64,000 nt of DNA from JANXYW01 sp031400455 (GTDB taxonomy: Bacteria > Chloroflexota > Dehalococcoidia > DSTF01 > JACRBR01). The notes under the pieces were generated by a model. It ran no database searches. It saw only the letters and a program-made list of their open reading frames with translations, and was not told where the DNA came from. Where the stretch lies: the NCBI GenBank assembly GCA_031400455.1, contig JANNPX010000038.1:1-64000 (forward strand), in the 5' to 3' direction. Made by a program: the position numbers and the translations under genes. Shown here piece by piece: positions 31,323-40,244 of this stretch. Each line of letters opens with the position of its first letter. The first letter of the stretch is position 1.

Positions 31323-33436
31323 TGCACCTCCACCGCGCCGTTGACTGCCGGAGCCGGGATCGGATCGGCAAGCGGATCTGCGAGGTCGAACTGGAGTAGC
31401 GTCAGCGGCGAGATGCCAGTATTGCTCGTCGCCTGGAACGTGGCATGAAACAAGATGCCAGTTCCGTCCGGGCCTGGCGGTGTCGACCCAATCGACGCGC
31501 ACGAGAAGACAAACGAGGTGAGGTTCAAGATGATGGGCGGACAGAAGATGGTGCGCCCGCTACTGCCCAGAAACACCCCGTTCGTCGCGGAAACGTACGT
31601 CAGCAGCGTCGGGTCGTACTGGACCTCCACCTGAAACGCGGCGAGGTTCACGACTTCGTCCACAACCAGATCGACCGACACCGTGCCCCCCGAAGATGCG
31701 ACCTGGAAGGGCGGCACGACGCACACCACGGTCGCGGCGATCGGCGGGCAGCTGATTGGAGCCGGTGTCGATGTGGCGGTTGGCGTGAACGTCGATGTCG
31801 GGGTGGGGCAGGGTCCCGCGCACGGGGTCGGCGTCGCGGCTGAAACGGTGACAGAACCGCCGGTGAGACTCACGGAGATCGGCACGTTCGACGGCGTTGT
31901 GAGAACCGTGTTCGACAGGCTCAGGCTGCTCGTTCCGGCCGCCGACGCGTTGAACGTCACGACGGCTAGCACACCGCTACCGCTCGGGCCGTTCGGTGGC
32001 GGCGGGCCGAGCGTCGAGCACGCTAACCGCACCGACCCAGGCGCCACGATTGGCGCGGCGCACAATACGACGCGACCCGTACTGCCAAGAAATGTCGCGT
32101 TTGCCACACTCTGCATGCTCACGATTGCCGGGTTGAAGTTCAACTCAAACTGATATGCGCCGAGATTCGTCACGCCACTTGCGACCACGCCAACGGTGAA
32201 GGAATCACCCACCAGGATGGATGTCGTCCCCGGCTGCACACAGACGATGCCCGAAGCCGAACAGGTCGTCGGGAACGCGACCGGTGTGGGTGGTGGCGGC
32301 GGTGTTGGTGATGGCGTCGCGGTGGGGCAGGTGCCCGGGCAGGCAGTTGGCGTCGCGGTGGCACCGGAACCGACCAGCACAGCGCCGCCTGTGGCGGTCG
32401 CCAAGAGGTTCTCGCTCAGCGGATCAGCGAGAGCGATCGATGCGAACGTTAGGGTACCCAAGCCAGGGTTCAGTGCCCGGAACGTCAGTTGCGCGAGGGC
32501 GCCGCTGCCGGATGCCCCGGGAATGCCGGCTCCGTTAGTGACGCAGCCGAATGTGACGATGCTGAGCGAGGCCTGGACGGGGGGACAGAACACGGCGCGT
32601 CCCGTGCTGCCGAGCAGCGGGCCAGGCGCAGCGCTTATCAGTTCGACGTGCGCGCCGGTCATTTGCAACGTGAACTGGAACGCTGCGAGATTCTGCACGT
32701 TCGCCGCGTCGACCGACCATATGAAGACATCGCCAACGTTCACAGACGGGCTCGCCGGACTGAGTGCGACACTTGCTGTACCGGGTGGAGTGGGGATCGG
32801 AGTGTTCGTCGGAGGAGGCGTGCTCGTCGGACACGTGCCGGCACACGGCGTAGGCGTCGAACCATCGATGGTGACGGTTGCGTTCTGTATGGCCGGACTC
32901 GATGCCACGGCCGCAGGCGTCGTAAGGATCACATCAGAGAGCACGAGGTTGGTAGTGCCCCCGTTCACCGGTGTAAAGAGGAGATCAACCAGGACGCCGG
33001 CGCCTTCGACACCTGGCGGCGGTGCCGGGCCTTGTGTAACGCAGGCGACGACCACGTGCCCGGAGCCGGTGAGTTGCGTACAGGAGACGCTGCGACCGCT
33101 CGAGCCCAGGAACGGCGCCGGAAGAGCCGAGTTCAGAACGAGAAACGCCGGGTCGTAATCGAGCCTGAATTGGAACGCGGCAAGGTCGGCGGCGTTGCGC
33201 ACCGCGACGCCCGCGACCAGAGGCTGCCCGATCGCGCTACTCGCGGCGGCGGGCTGCACGCACACGAGCGTGCCGGACCCTGGAGCGCAGAGCCCCGCCG
33301 CGCCAGCACGATCCCCAGGCTGGCTCAGCAGCACGAGAGCACAGACCACAGCAGCAGCAGCAGCAGCAGCAACCATCAGCAGTCGCCTCGCGATCCGCGA
33401 TCGTGATATAAGTGCCCGCGTAATCATCGTGTCCAC
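31319..33436 (-). CDS. Four-cohesin scaffoldin-like exported protein
   Basis: 705 residues. A basic N-terminus and Ala-rich hydrophobic helix (about 20-37) form a signal peptide or anchor. Four cohesin-like domains follow at about 58-192, 220-357, 397-533 and 570-705, each with NLAAFQF or NLGAYQF, a YDP or FNP turn, (F/L)LGS(S/T)GRxxxC at 109, 274, 449 and 622, and a second Cys about 12-18 residues later. They are joined by T/P-rich linkers, three of which contain C(A/P)G(T/P)CPT. There is no dockerin, sortase motif or C-terminal membrane helix. By analogy with scaffoldins it could display four dockerin-bearing partners. The Ala run is encoded by CAG/GCA triplets. Confidence 0.8.
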   Translation of the reverse strand: MDTMITRALISRSRIARRLLMVAAAAAAAVVCALVLLSQPGDRAGAAGLCAPGSGTLVCVQPAAASSAIGQPLVAGVAVRNAADLAAFQFRLDYDPAFLVLNSALPAPFLGSSGRSVSCTQLTGSGHVVVACVTQGPAPPPGVEGAGVLVDLLFTPVNGGTTNLVLSDVILTTPAAVASSPAIQNATVTIDGSTPTPCAGTCPTSTPPPTNTPIPTPPGTASVALSPASPSVNVGDVFIWSVDAANVQNLAAFQFTLQMTGAHVELISAAPGPLLGSTGRAVFCPPVQASLSIVTFGCVTNGAGIPGASGSGALAQLTFRALNPGLGTLTFASIALADPLSENLLATATGGAVLVGSGATATPTACPGTCPTATPSPTPPPPPTPVAFPTTCSASGIVCVQPGTTSILVGDSFTVGVVASGVTNLGAYQFELNFNPAIVSMQSVANATFLGSTGRVVLCAAPIVAPGSVRLACSTLGPPPPNGPSGSGVLAVVTFNASAAGTSSLSLSNTVLTTPSNVPISVSLTGGSVTVSAATPTPCAGPCPTPTSTFTPTATSTPAPISCPPIAATVVCVVPPFQVASSGGTVSVDLVVDEVVNLAAFQVEVQYDPTLLTYVSATNGVFLGSSGRTIFCPPIILNLTSFVFSCASIGSTPPGPDGTGILFHATFQATSNTGISPLTLLQFDLADPLADPIPAPAVNGAVEVQ

Positions 33437-33449
33437 GTCCGCTTCGAGC

Positions 33450-33504
33450 CACGCGTTTCAACAAAAAGGAGCGCGCCATAATAGGCAGCGCTCCCCAACG
33501 CGTG
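33450..33504 (-). promoter_or_regulatory. Structured leader with terminator-like hairpin before the scaffoldin-like gene
   Basis: The minus-strand leader forms GGAGCGC...GCGCTCC (33488-33494 with 33468-33474, plus a GCC/GGC extension) followed by TTTTTGTT. An outer CACGCGTT/AACGCGTG pairing (33497-33504 with 33450-33457) encloses it. The start codon is 14 nt further on. The layout suggests attenuation. A similar leader precedes the cohesin gene at 49187. Confidence 0.55.
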
Positions 33505-33526
33505 CGTGATACTCGTCTGGAACGCA

Positions 33527-33556
33527 AGCGTACGTCGGCACTGCCGATTCTGTCAA
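33527..33556 (-). promoter_or_regulatory. Candidate promoter of the scaffoldin-like gene
   Basis: TTGACA (33551-33556) and TACGCT (33527-33532) with an 18-nt spacer, about 25 nt before the structured leader. The -35 is perfect, the -10 weak. Confidence 0.5.
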
Positions 33557-33596
33557 TGGGCCGTGTGAAGACAGACGAGGGAACGTGAGGAGCCGG

Positions 33597-34958
33597 ATGC
33601 CCTTCGATGCCGCGATCCCAACAGAACAGCAGATCTACTCGTGGATCGAGGAGGTGTTCGCACAGGGCGTGCGGCGGCCGGGGTACCCCGCCGACGTCTG
33701 GGCAGAGCGCTTCTGCTTCGATCGCTTCACCGAACTCGGGCTGGAGAACGTGCACTTCGAGCCGGTCGAGCTGACGCACTGGGAGCCGCGGCCCGTGACG
33801 TTAGTCGCAACCGGCGCGAACGGCGATACGCTCGACATCCCGTGCTTCGCTGTGCCGCTCGCGGTGTCGACGCCGGAGATGGAGCTGGATTTGGTCGCAT
33901 TCGATCGCGATGCGCCGGAGCGCGTCGCGGGCGCCGCTTCGCTCTACGACGTCTCGCTCCTGCGCGTGCCGTACGCGTGGTACGCGTCGATCGCGACATC
34001 GACATACGACCCAGACGGCAGCTTTGATGGCGCCGCGCAGGTACTGCCGTTCAGCCGCGACTTCCAGGCCGTGATGGAGCCGTCTATGGAAGCCGGCGCT
34101 GCCGCGTTCATCGGCACGCTCACCGGATACCCCGGCGACTCGCACGAGTACTACGTGCCGTACGACGCGAAGGAGCGGCCGATCCCCGGCGTCTGGATCA
34201 GTGGGAGCGACGGCGCCCGCCTCCGGGGGATGCTCGCGGCGGGACCGGTGCGCGTACGCATCAGCGTTGACGCGCCGCGCAAGCGCATCACGACGCAGAA
34301 TGTCGTGGGCGAGCTGCCGGGCGCGGACGACGAGACAGTGATCATCGGATCGCATCACGACGGCCCGTGGTCGTCCGCCGTCGAAGACGGATCGGGCATC
34401 GCGCTGGTGCTGGCGCAGGCGGCGTACTGGTCGCGTGTGCAACGCGAACAGCGGCCGCATCGCCTCGTGTTCCTGATGAACTCCGGCCACATGTTCGGCG
34501 GCGCGGGCGCAGAGGCGTACGTGCACGCGCACCGAGTCGAGCTGGAGCGCGTCGTGCTGGAAGTACACCTGGAGCACGCGGCGAACGAATTCGCCGAGCG
34601 TGACGGAGTGCTGACGCCGACCGGTCACCCCGAGGCGCGCTGGTGGTTCACAAGCAAGAGCCCGCAGTTGGAGTCGGCCGTGCGCGGCGCGATTGAAGCG
34701 GAGGATATGCGCCGATCCTTCATCCTGCCGCCGGAGGCGCTCGGCCCGCGGCCGACGACGGACGGCAGCGAGTTCTATGTCGCGGGCGTTCCGATCGTCA
34801 ACTTCCTGGCGGCGCCTTTCTATCTCTTCGATGCCATGGACACGATGGACAAGATCCACCGGCCGACGCTCGTACCACTCACGCGAGCGGCGATCCGCAT
34901 CGTCGAATCGACGGCAGGCGTAAGCGCGGCGGCGATGCGGACGGGGATCACGTCGTAA
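33597..34958 (+). CDS. M28-like zinc peptidase
   Basis: 453 residues from ATG 33597, preceded by GAGGAG. The metal-binding core is recognisable as a variant of M28 aminopeptidases: VIIGSHHDGPWSSAVEDGSG (His and Asp ligands), a Glu-containing helix, EVHLEHAANEF and a distal PTTDGSEF. An insert domain (about 130-240) sits where PA-like inserts occur in the family. No signal peptide is seen, so it is probably intracellular. It is divergent from the scaffoldin-like gene. Confidence 0.8.
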   Translation: MPFDAAIPTEQQIYSWIEEVFAQGVRRPGYPADVWAERFCFDRFTELGLENVHFEPVELTHWEPRPVTLVATGANGDTLDIPCFAVPLAVSTPEMELDLVAFDRDAPERVAGAASLYDVSLLRVPYAWYASIATSTYDPDGSFDGAAQVLPFSRDFQAVMEPSMEAGAAAFIGTLTGYPGDSHEYYVPYDAKERPIPGVWISGSDGARLRGMLAAGPVRVRISVDAPRKRITTQNVVGELPGADDETVIIGSHHDGPWSSAVEDGSGIALVLAQAAYWSRVQREQRPHRLVFLMNSGHMFGGAGAEAYVHAHRVELERVVLEVHLEHAANEFAERDGVLTPTGHPEARWWFTSKSPQLESAVRGAIEAEDMRRSFILPPEALGPRPTTDGSEFYVAGVPIVNFLAAPFYLFDAMDTMDKIHRPTLVPLTRAAIRIVESTAGVSAAAMRTGITS

Positions 34959-35053
34959 GATCACACCCGATGGCCGTTTGTACGGCCTGAAAGCCCGCGA
35001 CGCGGGTGTCGGTCTGCGTTCGCCTCTCGGCCTCCATGTGCAACCATGGATAG

Positions 35054-37000
35054 ATGCAATGGAATCACGCCGGCGGCGGCGGGGGCGGAGCGGGCGGCCC
35101 GATGCGGGGCGCGTTGCTGAGCGAGCGGGCGCGGCCGCGGGCGAGTTCACTCGCGATCTTGCGGCGCGTGGCCGCCATCTTCCGGCCGTACAAGCTGTCG
35201 GTGTTGGCGTTACTGGCAACCGTGACGGCGTCCGCGCTGATCGGGCTGGCGCCGCCGTTGCTGTTCGCTTCGATCATCGACAACATCAGCAAGAACAAGG
35301 ACACGCATCGGGTCGATGTAGACGCGGCCTTGATCTTCGCCGCTGTGCTGGCGGGCGCCATGCTCAGCGTGCTGCAGTCGTACCTCAACAACCGCGTCGG
35401 GCAAGGCGTGATGTACGACATGCGCAATCACCTCTACTCCCACCTGCAGAGGATGTCCCTGCGGTTCTTCACGTCAACGCGCAGTGGCGAGATCCTCTCG
35501 CGGTTGAACAACGACGTGAACGGCATCCAAGATGCGGTCACCAATAGCTTCACCAGCGTCTTCTCGAACCTGATCATCGTCGTCACGACCGTCGTGCTGA
35601 TGTCGTTCCTCGATTGGCGGCTGACAATCTTCGCGCTGGCGGCGCTGCCGCTATTCATCGTGCCAACGCGGATCGTCGGTGGAATGCAGAGGCGGCTACT
35701 CGCGCGGACGCAGGAACGCACGGGCGACATGAATGCCCAGATGCAGGAGACTCTCTCCGTCAACGGTGCGCTGCTGACCAAGATCTTCGGGCGGCAGGCG
35801 TATGAATACGCGCGCTTCAACGAGACGAACGCCGACGTGCGCGACCTCACGTTCCGGCGGCTGATGACGGGCCGCTGGTTCTTCATGCTGCTGGGGCTGT
35901 TCGGCGGCCTCGCCCCGGTGCTGGTCTACTGGTACGGCGGCCACCAGGTGATCTCCGGCAACCTCAGCGCCGGCGAGGTCGTGGCGTTCGCGGCGCTCGT
36001 CACGCGCATCTTTTCGCCGGTGACCCAGCTGCTCTCGGTCTGGATCACCGTGCAGAGCTCACTCGCGCTGTTCGAGCGCGTGTTCGAGTACGGCGACCAG
36101 ACGCCGGACATCGCCGAAGCGCCGAACGCGGTTCAGCTCGCGCGGCCCAACGGCCACGTTACCTACGACCACGTGAGCTTTTCGTACGGCGAAGGCATCC
36201 CGGCGCTGACCGACGTTTCGATCGAGATCGCGCCCGGGCGATCGGCGGCGCTGGTCGGACCCTCAGGCGCCGGGAAGACGACGATCACGTACCTGCTGCC
36301 GCGGCTGTACGACGCCGTGTCCGGCCGCGTGCTGATTGACGGTCACGACGTGCGCGACTTGACGCTGGGATCGCTGAGCGACGCGATCGGCATCGTGACG
36401 CAAGAGCCGTACCTGTTCCACGCATCGATCCGGGACAATGTGCGCTACGCGCGGCCCGATGCGACGGACGACGAGGTGCATCACGCCGCACGCGCCGCGT
36501 ACATCCACGAGTTTGTCGATGGCCTGCCGCACGGCTACGACACCATCGTCGGCGAGCGCGGTTACCGGCTCTCCGGCGGCGAGAAGCAGCGCGTCGCAAT
36601 CGCCCGCGCCGTTCTGAAGGACGCGCCGATCCTCATCCTCGACGAAGCGACGTCGTCGCTGGACTCTCACTCGGAACGTGTGATCCAGATGGCGTTGGAG
36701 GATCTGGCACGCGGACGGACGACGCTGATCATCGCCCACCGCCTGAGTACGATCCTCCGAGCGGACACGATCTTCGTCGTCGATGGCGGCCGCGTCGTCG
36801 AGCAAGGGAAGCACGCCGAGCTGTTGGCGCAGGACGGGCTGTACGCCTCGCTATACCGCCAGCAGTTCGCGGCGACGACGGAGCCGCGTCCCGAAGCGAG
36901 TGATGGCACGAGCAACGCCCGCGCCACCGACGGCGGCGACACACCGCCGGAAGTGTGGATCGATCCGCTGGTGAGCGCCGAAGAGCCAGCCGAGGCGTAG
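35054..37000 (+). CDS. ABC exporter, fused permease and ATPase (ABCB/MsbA type)
   Basis: 648 residues. A glycine-rich N-terminus precedes six membrane helices (about 40-340) and a complete nucleotide-binding domain: Walker A GPSGAGKTT (about 402-410), Q-loop VTQEPYLF, signature LSGGEKQR (about 506), Walker B LILDEATSSLD and H-loop AHRLST. It should act as a homodimer exporting a lipid, drug or peptide. The cargo is not indicated by context. ATG 35054 lacks a clear ribosome-binding site and a start about 16 codons later is possible. Confidence 0.92.
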   Translation: MQWNHAGGGGGGAGGPMRGALLSERARPRASSLAILRRVAAIFRPYKLSVLALLATVTASALIGLAPPLLFASIIDNISKNKDTHRVDVDAALIFAAVLAGAMLSVLQSYLNNRVGQGVMYDMRNHLYSHLQRMSLRFFTSTRSGEILSRLNNDVNGIQDAVTNSFTSVFSNLIIVVTTVVLMSFLDWRLTIFALAALPLFIVPTRIVGGMQRRLLARTQERTGDMNAQMQETLSVNGALLTKIFGRQAYEYARFNETNADVRDLTFRRLMTGRWFFMLLGLFGGLAPVLVYWYGGHQVISGNLSAGEVVAFAALVTRIFSPVTQLLSVWITVQSSLALFERVFEYGDQTPDIAEAPNAVQLARPNGHVTYDHVSFSYGEGIPALTDVSIEIAPGRSAALVGPSGAGKTTITYLLPRLYDAVSGRVLIDGHDVRDLTLGSLSDAIGIVTQEPYLFHASIRDNVRYARPDATDDEVHHAARAAYIHEFVDGLPHGYDTIVGERGYRLSGGEKQRVAIARAVLKDAPILILDEATSSLDSHSERVIQMALEDLARGRTTLIIAHRLSTILRADTIFVVDGGRVVEQGKHAELLAQDGLYASLYRQQFAATTEPRPEASDGTSNARATDGGDTPPEVWIDPLVSAEEPAEA

Positions 37001-37173
37001 GCGCGGCGGCAAGCGAGCGAGGAGTCCCCGCGTAGAAGCAGCCCGGAGCATCGCGCCCCATCCTTGACGGCGCCGATTGACGCCTTCTGGTGTCGGCGCG
37101 TACCGTGAACCCAACCAAGTCCCCGAATCGGGCGCGCGGGCACCCTGCGTGCCACATCGGAAAGCCCGCCTGC

Positions 37174-38697
37174 ATGCGTAGTCTGGCCCAAATGGCGCCG
37201 CATCTCCTGATCGCGCTGCTCGTGGCAGCAGCAGCGTGTGTATCCGCGCTCCCATTTCTCACCACGCCCGCGGGTTCGGCCCCGGGCGACGCGGTGCTCG
37301 TGGGCGCGGGCGATATCTCGACCTGCACGAACAACAACGACGAGGCGACCGCCGTGCTTCTCGATGGCATCGCCGGAACGGTGTACACCCTGGGCGACAA
37401 CGTATACGAGAACGGCACAACCACCGAGTTCGCCAACTGCTACGACCCGACGTGGGGGCGGCACAAGGCGCGCACACGCCCGGCTAGCGGCAATCACGAG
37501 TACGGCACGGCGAACGCGGCGCCGTACTATGCGTACTTCGGCGCATCCGCTGGCGACCCGACGAAGGGCTATTACAGCTACGACGCCGGGAGCTTCTGGC
37601 ACGTCATAGTGTTGAACTCGGAGTGTGCGCAGATTGGCGGCTGCAACGCCGGATCGCCGCAGGAGACGTGGCTGCGCCTCGATCTTGCTGCGAACCAATC
37701 GAAGAACGTCGTGGCCATGTGGCACAAGCCACTGTTCAGCTCCAGCTCGCGGGGCAGCGACGCGACCTTCGCGCCGCTTTATGCGGCGCTGTACGACCAC
37801 GGCGCCGAGCTGGTACTCGTCGGCCACGAACATCACTACGAACGGTTCGCGCCCCAGACCTCCACCGGCGTGGCCGACCCAGCGTACGGCGTACGCCAGA
37901 TCGTCGTCGGCACCGGTGGCAGGGGCCACAGCGGTTTCGTCACGATTGAAGACAACAGTGAAGTGCGAAACAGCACGGACTACGGTGTGCTGAAACTGAC
38001 GCTACAGGAGACGAGCTACACGTGGCAGTTCGTGCCGATCGCCGGGCAGACGTTTGCCGACTCCGGCACCACGGCAGTGCACGGCGCTCCGGCCACAGCC
38101 ACCGCGACGCCAACCCGTACATTCACGCCAACGCGCACGCCTACGGCGACCGCAACGCCGACGCGCACGCCGACTCAGACGCCGACGCGAACGCCAACGA
38201 ACACCGCGGCCCCAACCAATACGCCTACGCTCACTCCGACGAGCACGCCCACCGCGACGAACACACCGGTGCCGACGGCTACGCCGACGCCAACCGACAC
38301 CGCCGTCCCGACGGATACGCCCTCGCCGACGGCGACCGACACAGCTACTGCGACCCACACGCCGACGCCGACGGCCACAGCGGTCCCAACGGACACGCCC
38401 TCCCCGATGCCAACGGCGACGCCGGACCCCACCGACTCAGACGGTGACGGCTACAGTGACGTGCGCGAAAACGGCATGGGTGAGGATCCCGGCGCCTACT
38501 GCGCCATCATGCGCGCCGACGTCGATGACGACGAATCCGTCTCGATCCTCGACCTGACGCTCGTGGCCGGCCGCTTTACGGACGCGATCCCGCCCGCGCC
38601 GGCACGCTACAACCAGGACATCGACCTGCTGATCAGCATCCTCGATCTGACGAAGATGGCGAACGAGTTCGCTCAGCCGGTCACGGACTGCGCGTAA
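37174..38697 (+). CDS. Secreted purple-acid-phosphatase-like enzyme with dockerin-like module
   Basis: 507 residues. After a signal peptide (about 8-30) a metallophosphoesterase domain has all usual ligands: GAGD (Asp47), LGDN (Asp75), GNHE (Asn107, His108), WHKP (His184) and GHEHHYER (His218, His220). This resembles type-7 acid phosphatases. A T/P-rich linker of about 100 residues follows, then DSDGDGYSDVRENG and a dockerin-like module YCAIMRADVDDDESVSILDL plus a second loop, closed by a final Cys. It should release phosphate from organic esters outside the cell and could dock to a cohesin. The start was chosen at the Met before the hydrophobic segment. Confidence 0.88.
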   Translation: MRSLAQMAPHLLIALLVAAAACVSALPFLTTPAGSAPGDAVLVGAGDISTCTNNNDEATAVLLDGIAGTVYTLGDNVYENGTTTEFANCYDPTWGRHKARTRPASGNHEYGTANAAPYYAYFGASAGDPTKGYYSYDAGSFWHVIVLNSECAQIGGCNAGSPQETWLRLDLAANQSKNVVAMWHKPLFSSSSRGSDATFAPLYAALYDHGAELVLVGHEHHYERFAPQTSTGVADPAYGVRQIVVGTGGRGHSGFVTIEDNSEVRNSTDYGVLKLTLQETSYTWQFVPIAGQTFADSGTTAVHGAPATATATPTRTFTPTRTPTATATPTRTPTQTPTRTPTNTAAPTNTPTLTPTSTPTATNTPVPTATPTPTDTAVPTDTPSPTATDTATATHTPTPTATAVPTDTPSPMPTATPDPTDSDGDGYSDVRENGMGEDPGAYCAIMRADVDDDESVSILDLTLVAGRFTDAIPPAPARYNQDIDLLISILDLTKMANEFAQPVTDCA

Positions 38698-38713
38698 CAC
38701 ACAAGCCGCAGCA

Positions 38714-39868
38714 CTATCGCTCAAAATAATCGAACGCGATCTTCGCGATGTCGGCCTCGACGCTGCCCGCGTCGCCATCAAAGCCGATGTCCGACATCAG
38801 CACCATCACGTACGTGCCCTTCGCGCCGTAGACGATTCCCGCATCGTGCGTGGCGTCGTCCCAGTTGCCGGTCTTGTGCGCGATGCGCGTGCCTCCGGGC
38901 AAGTGCCGCGGGATGCGATCGTTGATCTCCTCCGTCGTCATCAGATCGATCATCCGGTCGCTCGCGTCGCGGCTCAGCGTATCGGCGCGCGCGATCGTCG
39001 CCACGAGGCGTGCCATGTCCCCGGCAGTGGTCGGCAGGCTGCCGTCCTCGGTCAGCTCGGTCTGCTCAAGACCCAATTCAGCCATCGCATTGTTGATGTT
39101 CCGAGGACCGGCGCGATCCTGCAGCATGACCGCGGCGACGTTGTCGCTGACGGACATCATCGCCGCCAGCAGATCTCCGATGCTCGCCTGCTCACAGTCC
39201 GCAATCCGGCGTGGGCCCAGCCCAAACGAAAAGTAGTAGTCGCTCGCCACGTACTGCTCTCCGAGGTCGAGGATACCCGCGTCACGCTGCGCGAAGACTT
39301 CGTACATCACCTCAAGCTTGAACAGGCTCGCGGCGTAGAAGATGCGGTCGGGGTCGATCTCCACGCGGCGTCCGTCGCGCAGATTCTCGATCACAATCGC
39401 ATACTGCTCCGCGTCGCCGCCCAACCGCGTGCGGATGAGTTGATCGAGCCCGGCATCCAGTCGCGGCGCTGGCAACGTCGGCTCTGGCGTGGCGGCGGGC
39501 GTCGCTGATGGCGCGGGCGGCACGTCCAGCGGATGTGCGATGCGGATCGGCGTTGGCGTACTGTCGCTCTCCTCCGTTTCCGGGGAAGGCTCGGCGGAGG
39601 CGATCGGCGTGACGTTGGGGTCGGGGCAGCGCGGCGCCGTCGGCGTGACGGGCGTCGCCGTGAGCTCGAGGCTCTCGATGGTCACCGCGGGCGCGGCAGC
39701 CGTCGCCGCAGCTGACGTTGCCGGCGCGCTGGGTGATCGTGGCGGCAGCGTCGTGGACGACGACGAGCACGACATCGCCAGGGCAGCCAAGATCGCGAGC
39801 GCGGCAATCGCGATTCGGACGTGTGTGCTGAGGGAGCGATGCACAAGGCAGTCTAACGCGGCCGTCAT
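38714..39868 (-). CDS. Lipoprotein with class A beta-lactamase-like serine hydrolase domain
   Basis: 384 residues. A signal peptide ends in the lipobox LAMSC (Cys34), then a T/P/E-rich linker to about residue 130. The hydrolase domain carries SLFK (Ser180, Lys183), SDN (240-242) and KTG (331-333), the three core motifs. The omega loop (LTEDGSLPTT) does not show the E166xxxN arrangement needed for penicillin hydrolysis, so a peptidase or esterase role is as likely as resistance. ATG 39868 follows AGGA. It converges on the phosphatase gene with only 16 nt between them. Confidence 0.8.
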   Translation of the reverse strand: MTAALDCLVHRSLSTHVRIAIAALAILAALAMSCSSSSTTLPPRSPSAPATSAAATAAAPAVTIESLELTATPVTPTAPRCPDPNVTPIASAEPSPETEESDSTPTPIRIAHPLDVPPAPSATPAATPEPTLPAPRLDAGLDQLIRTRLGGDAEQYAIVIENLRDGRRVEIDPDRIFYAASLFKLEVMYEVFAQRDAGILDLGEQYVASDYYFSFGLGPRRIADCEQASIGDLLAAMMSVSDNVAAVMLQDRAGPRNINNAMAELGLEQTELTEDGSLPTTAGDMARLVATIARADTLSRDASDRMIDLMTTEEINDRIPRHLPGGTRIAHKTGNWDDATHDAGIVYGAKGTYVMVLMSDIGFDGDAGSVEADIAKIAFDYFER

Positions 39869-40031
39869 TCCGATCCTGGTCGCCATACGTCCGCGCCGGA
39901 CGTCGTGCGATCCGGCGCGGATCGCGTCACGCAGACACAACATCGGCGTAACCTTCCGGCAACCCACCGCCACGCGGAGCACCGCATCGTGACGGCATGA
40001 ACCGTCAGACTGCATGCGGAAGGAGTACCCA

Positions 40032-40142
40032 ATGGACCGTCGCAACCGAGAACGCACGCCACCAGCAAGCGGCACGGCCGCCGCCTCCCGGTTTCCCGTG
40101 CAGGTTCGCCCACCCTTCGTACGCATAGTGCGTGCCCGCTAA
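40032..40142 (+). CDS. Candidate short basic peptide (36 aa)
   Basis: A 36-codon frame begins MDRRNRERTPPASG and ends FVRIVRAR. GGAAGGAG lies 7 nt before its ATG and a strong hairpin terminator starts 50 nt after its stop. Both would fit a real small gene. It has no membrane segment and is very basic. I recognise no family, and a chance frame in a GC-rich gap cannot be excluded. The rest of the 39869-40244 gap shows nothing. Confidence 0.35.
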   Translation: MDRRNRERTPPASGTAAASRFPVQVRPPFVRIVRAR

Positions 40143-40192
40143 CGCGCAAACGCACGTAGGTCAGGCAACGAGTCGCAGGAAGCGACACAGAG

Positions 40193-40220
40193 AAGAGCCG
40201 GACGGCATCGTCCGGCTCTT
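40193..40220. terminator. Intrinsic terminator
   Basis: A perfect 11-bp stem AAGAGCCGGAC/GTCCGGCTCTT with a GGCATC loop, followed on the plus strand by CTTCTC. It lies after the small basic frame and just after the stop of the minus-strand secreted protein, so it could work for both. Confidence 0.8.
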
Positions 40221-40244
40221 CTTCTCGCTCATGGAGGACGTCGG

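Noticed and set aside
33350..33378. CAG triplet run
   Set aside because: It lies in the signal-peptide Ala run of the four-cohesin protein and is explained by coding; it is too short to treat as a microsatellite locus.
33801..35219. 472-codon minus-strand frame opposite the M28-like peptidase
   Set aside because: Antisense composition only; no start signal and no conserved segment.
36667..37929. 420-codon minus-strand frame across the ABC exporter and phosphatase genes
   Set aside because: Spans two well-supported plus-strand genes and shows no domain.
38090..38420. Periodic ACGCCGACGCC-type sequence resembling a repeat array or CRISPR
   Set aside because: It encodes the T/P linker of the phosphatase in frame; there are no constant repeats with unique spacers.
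39950..40190. Possible c-di-GMP (GEMM) riboswitch near the small basic frame
   Set aside because: A GGGTTGCCG-like end is present but the central GGACGCAAAGCC block and tetraloop receptor are missing.
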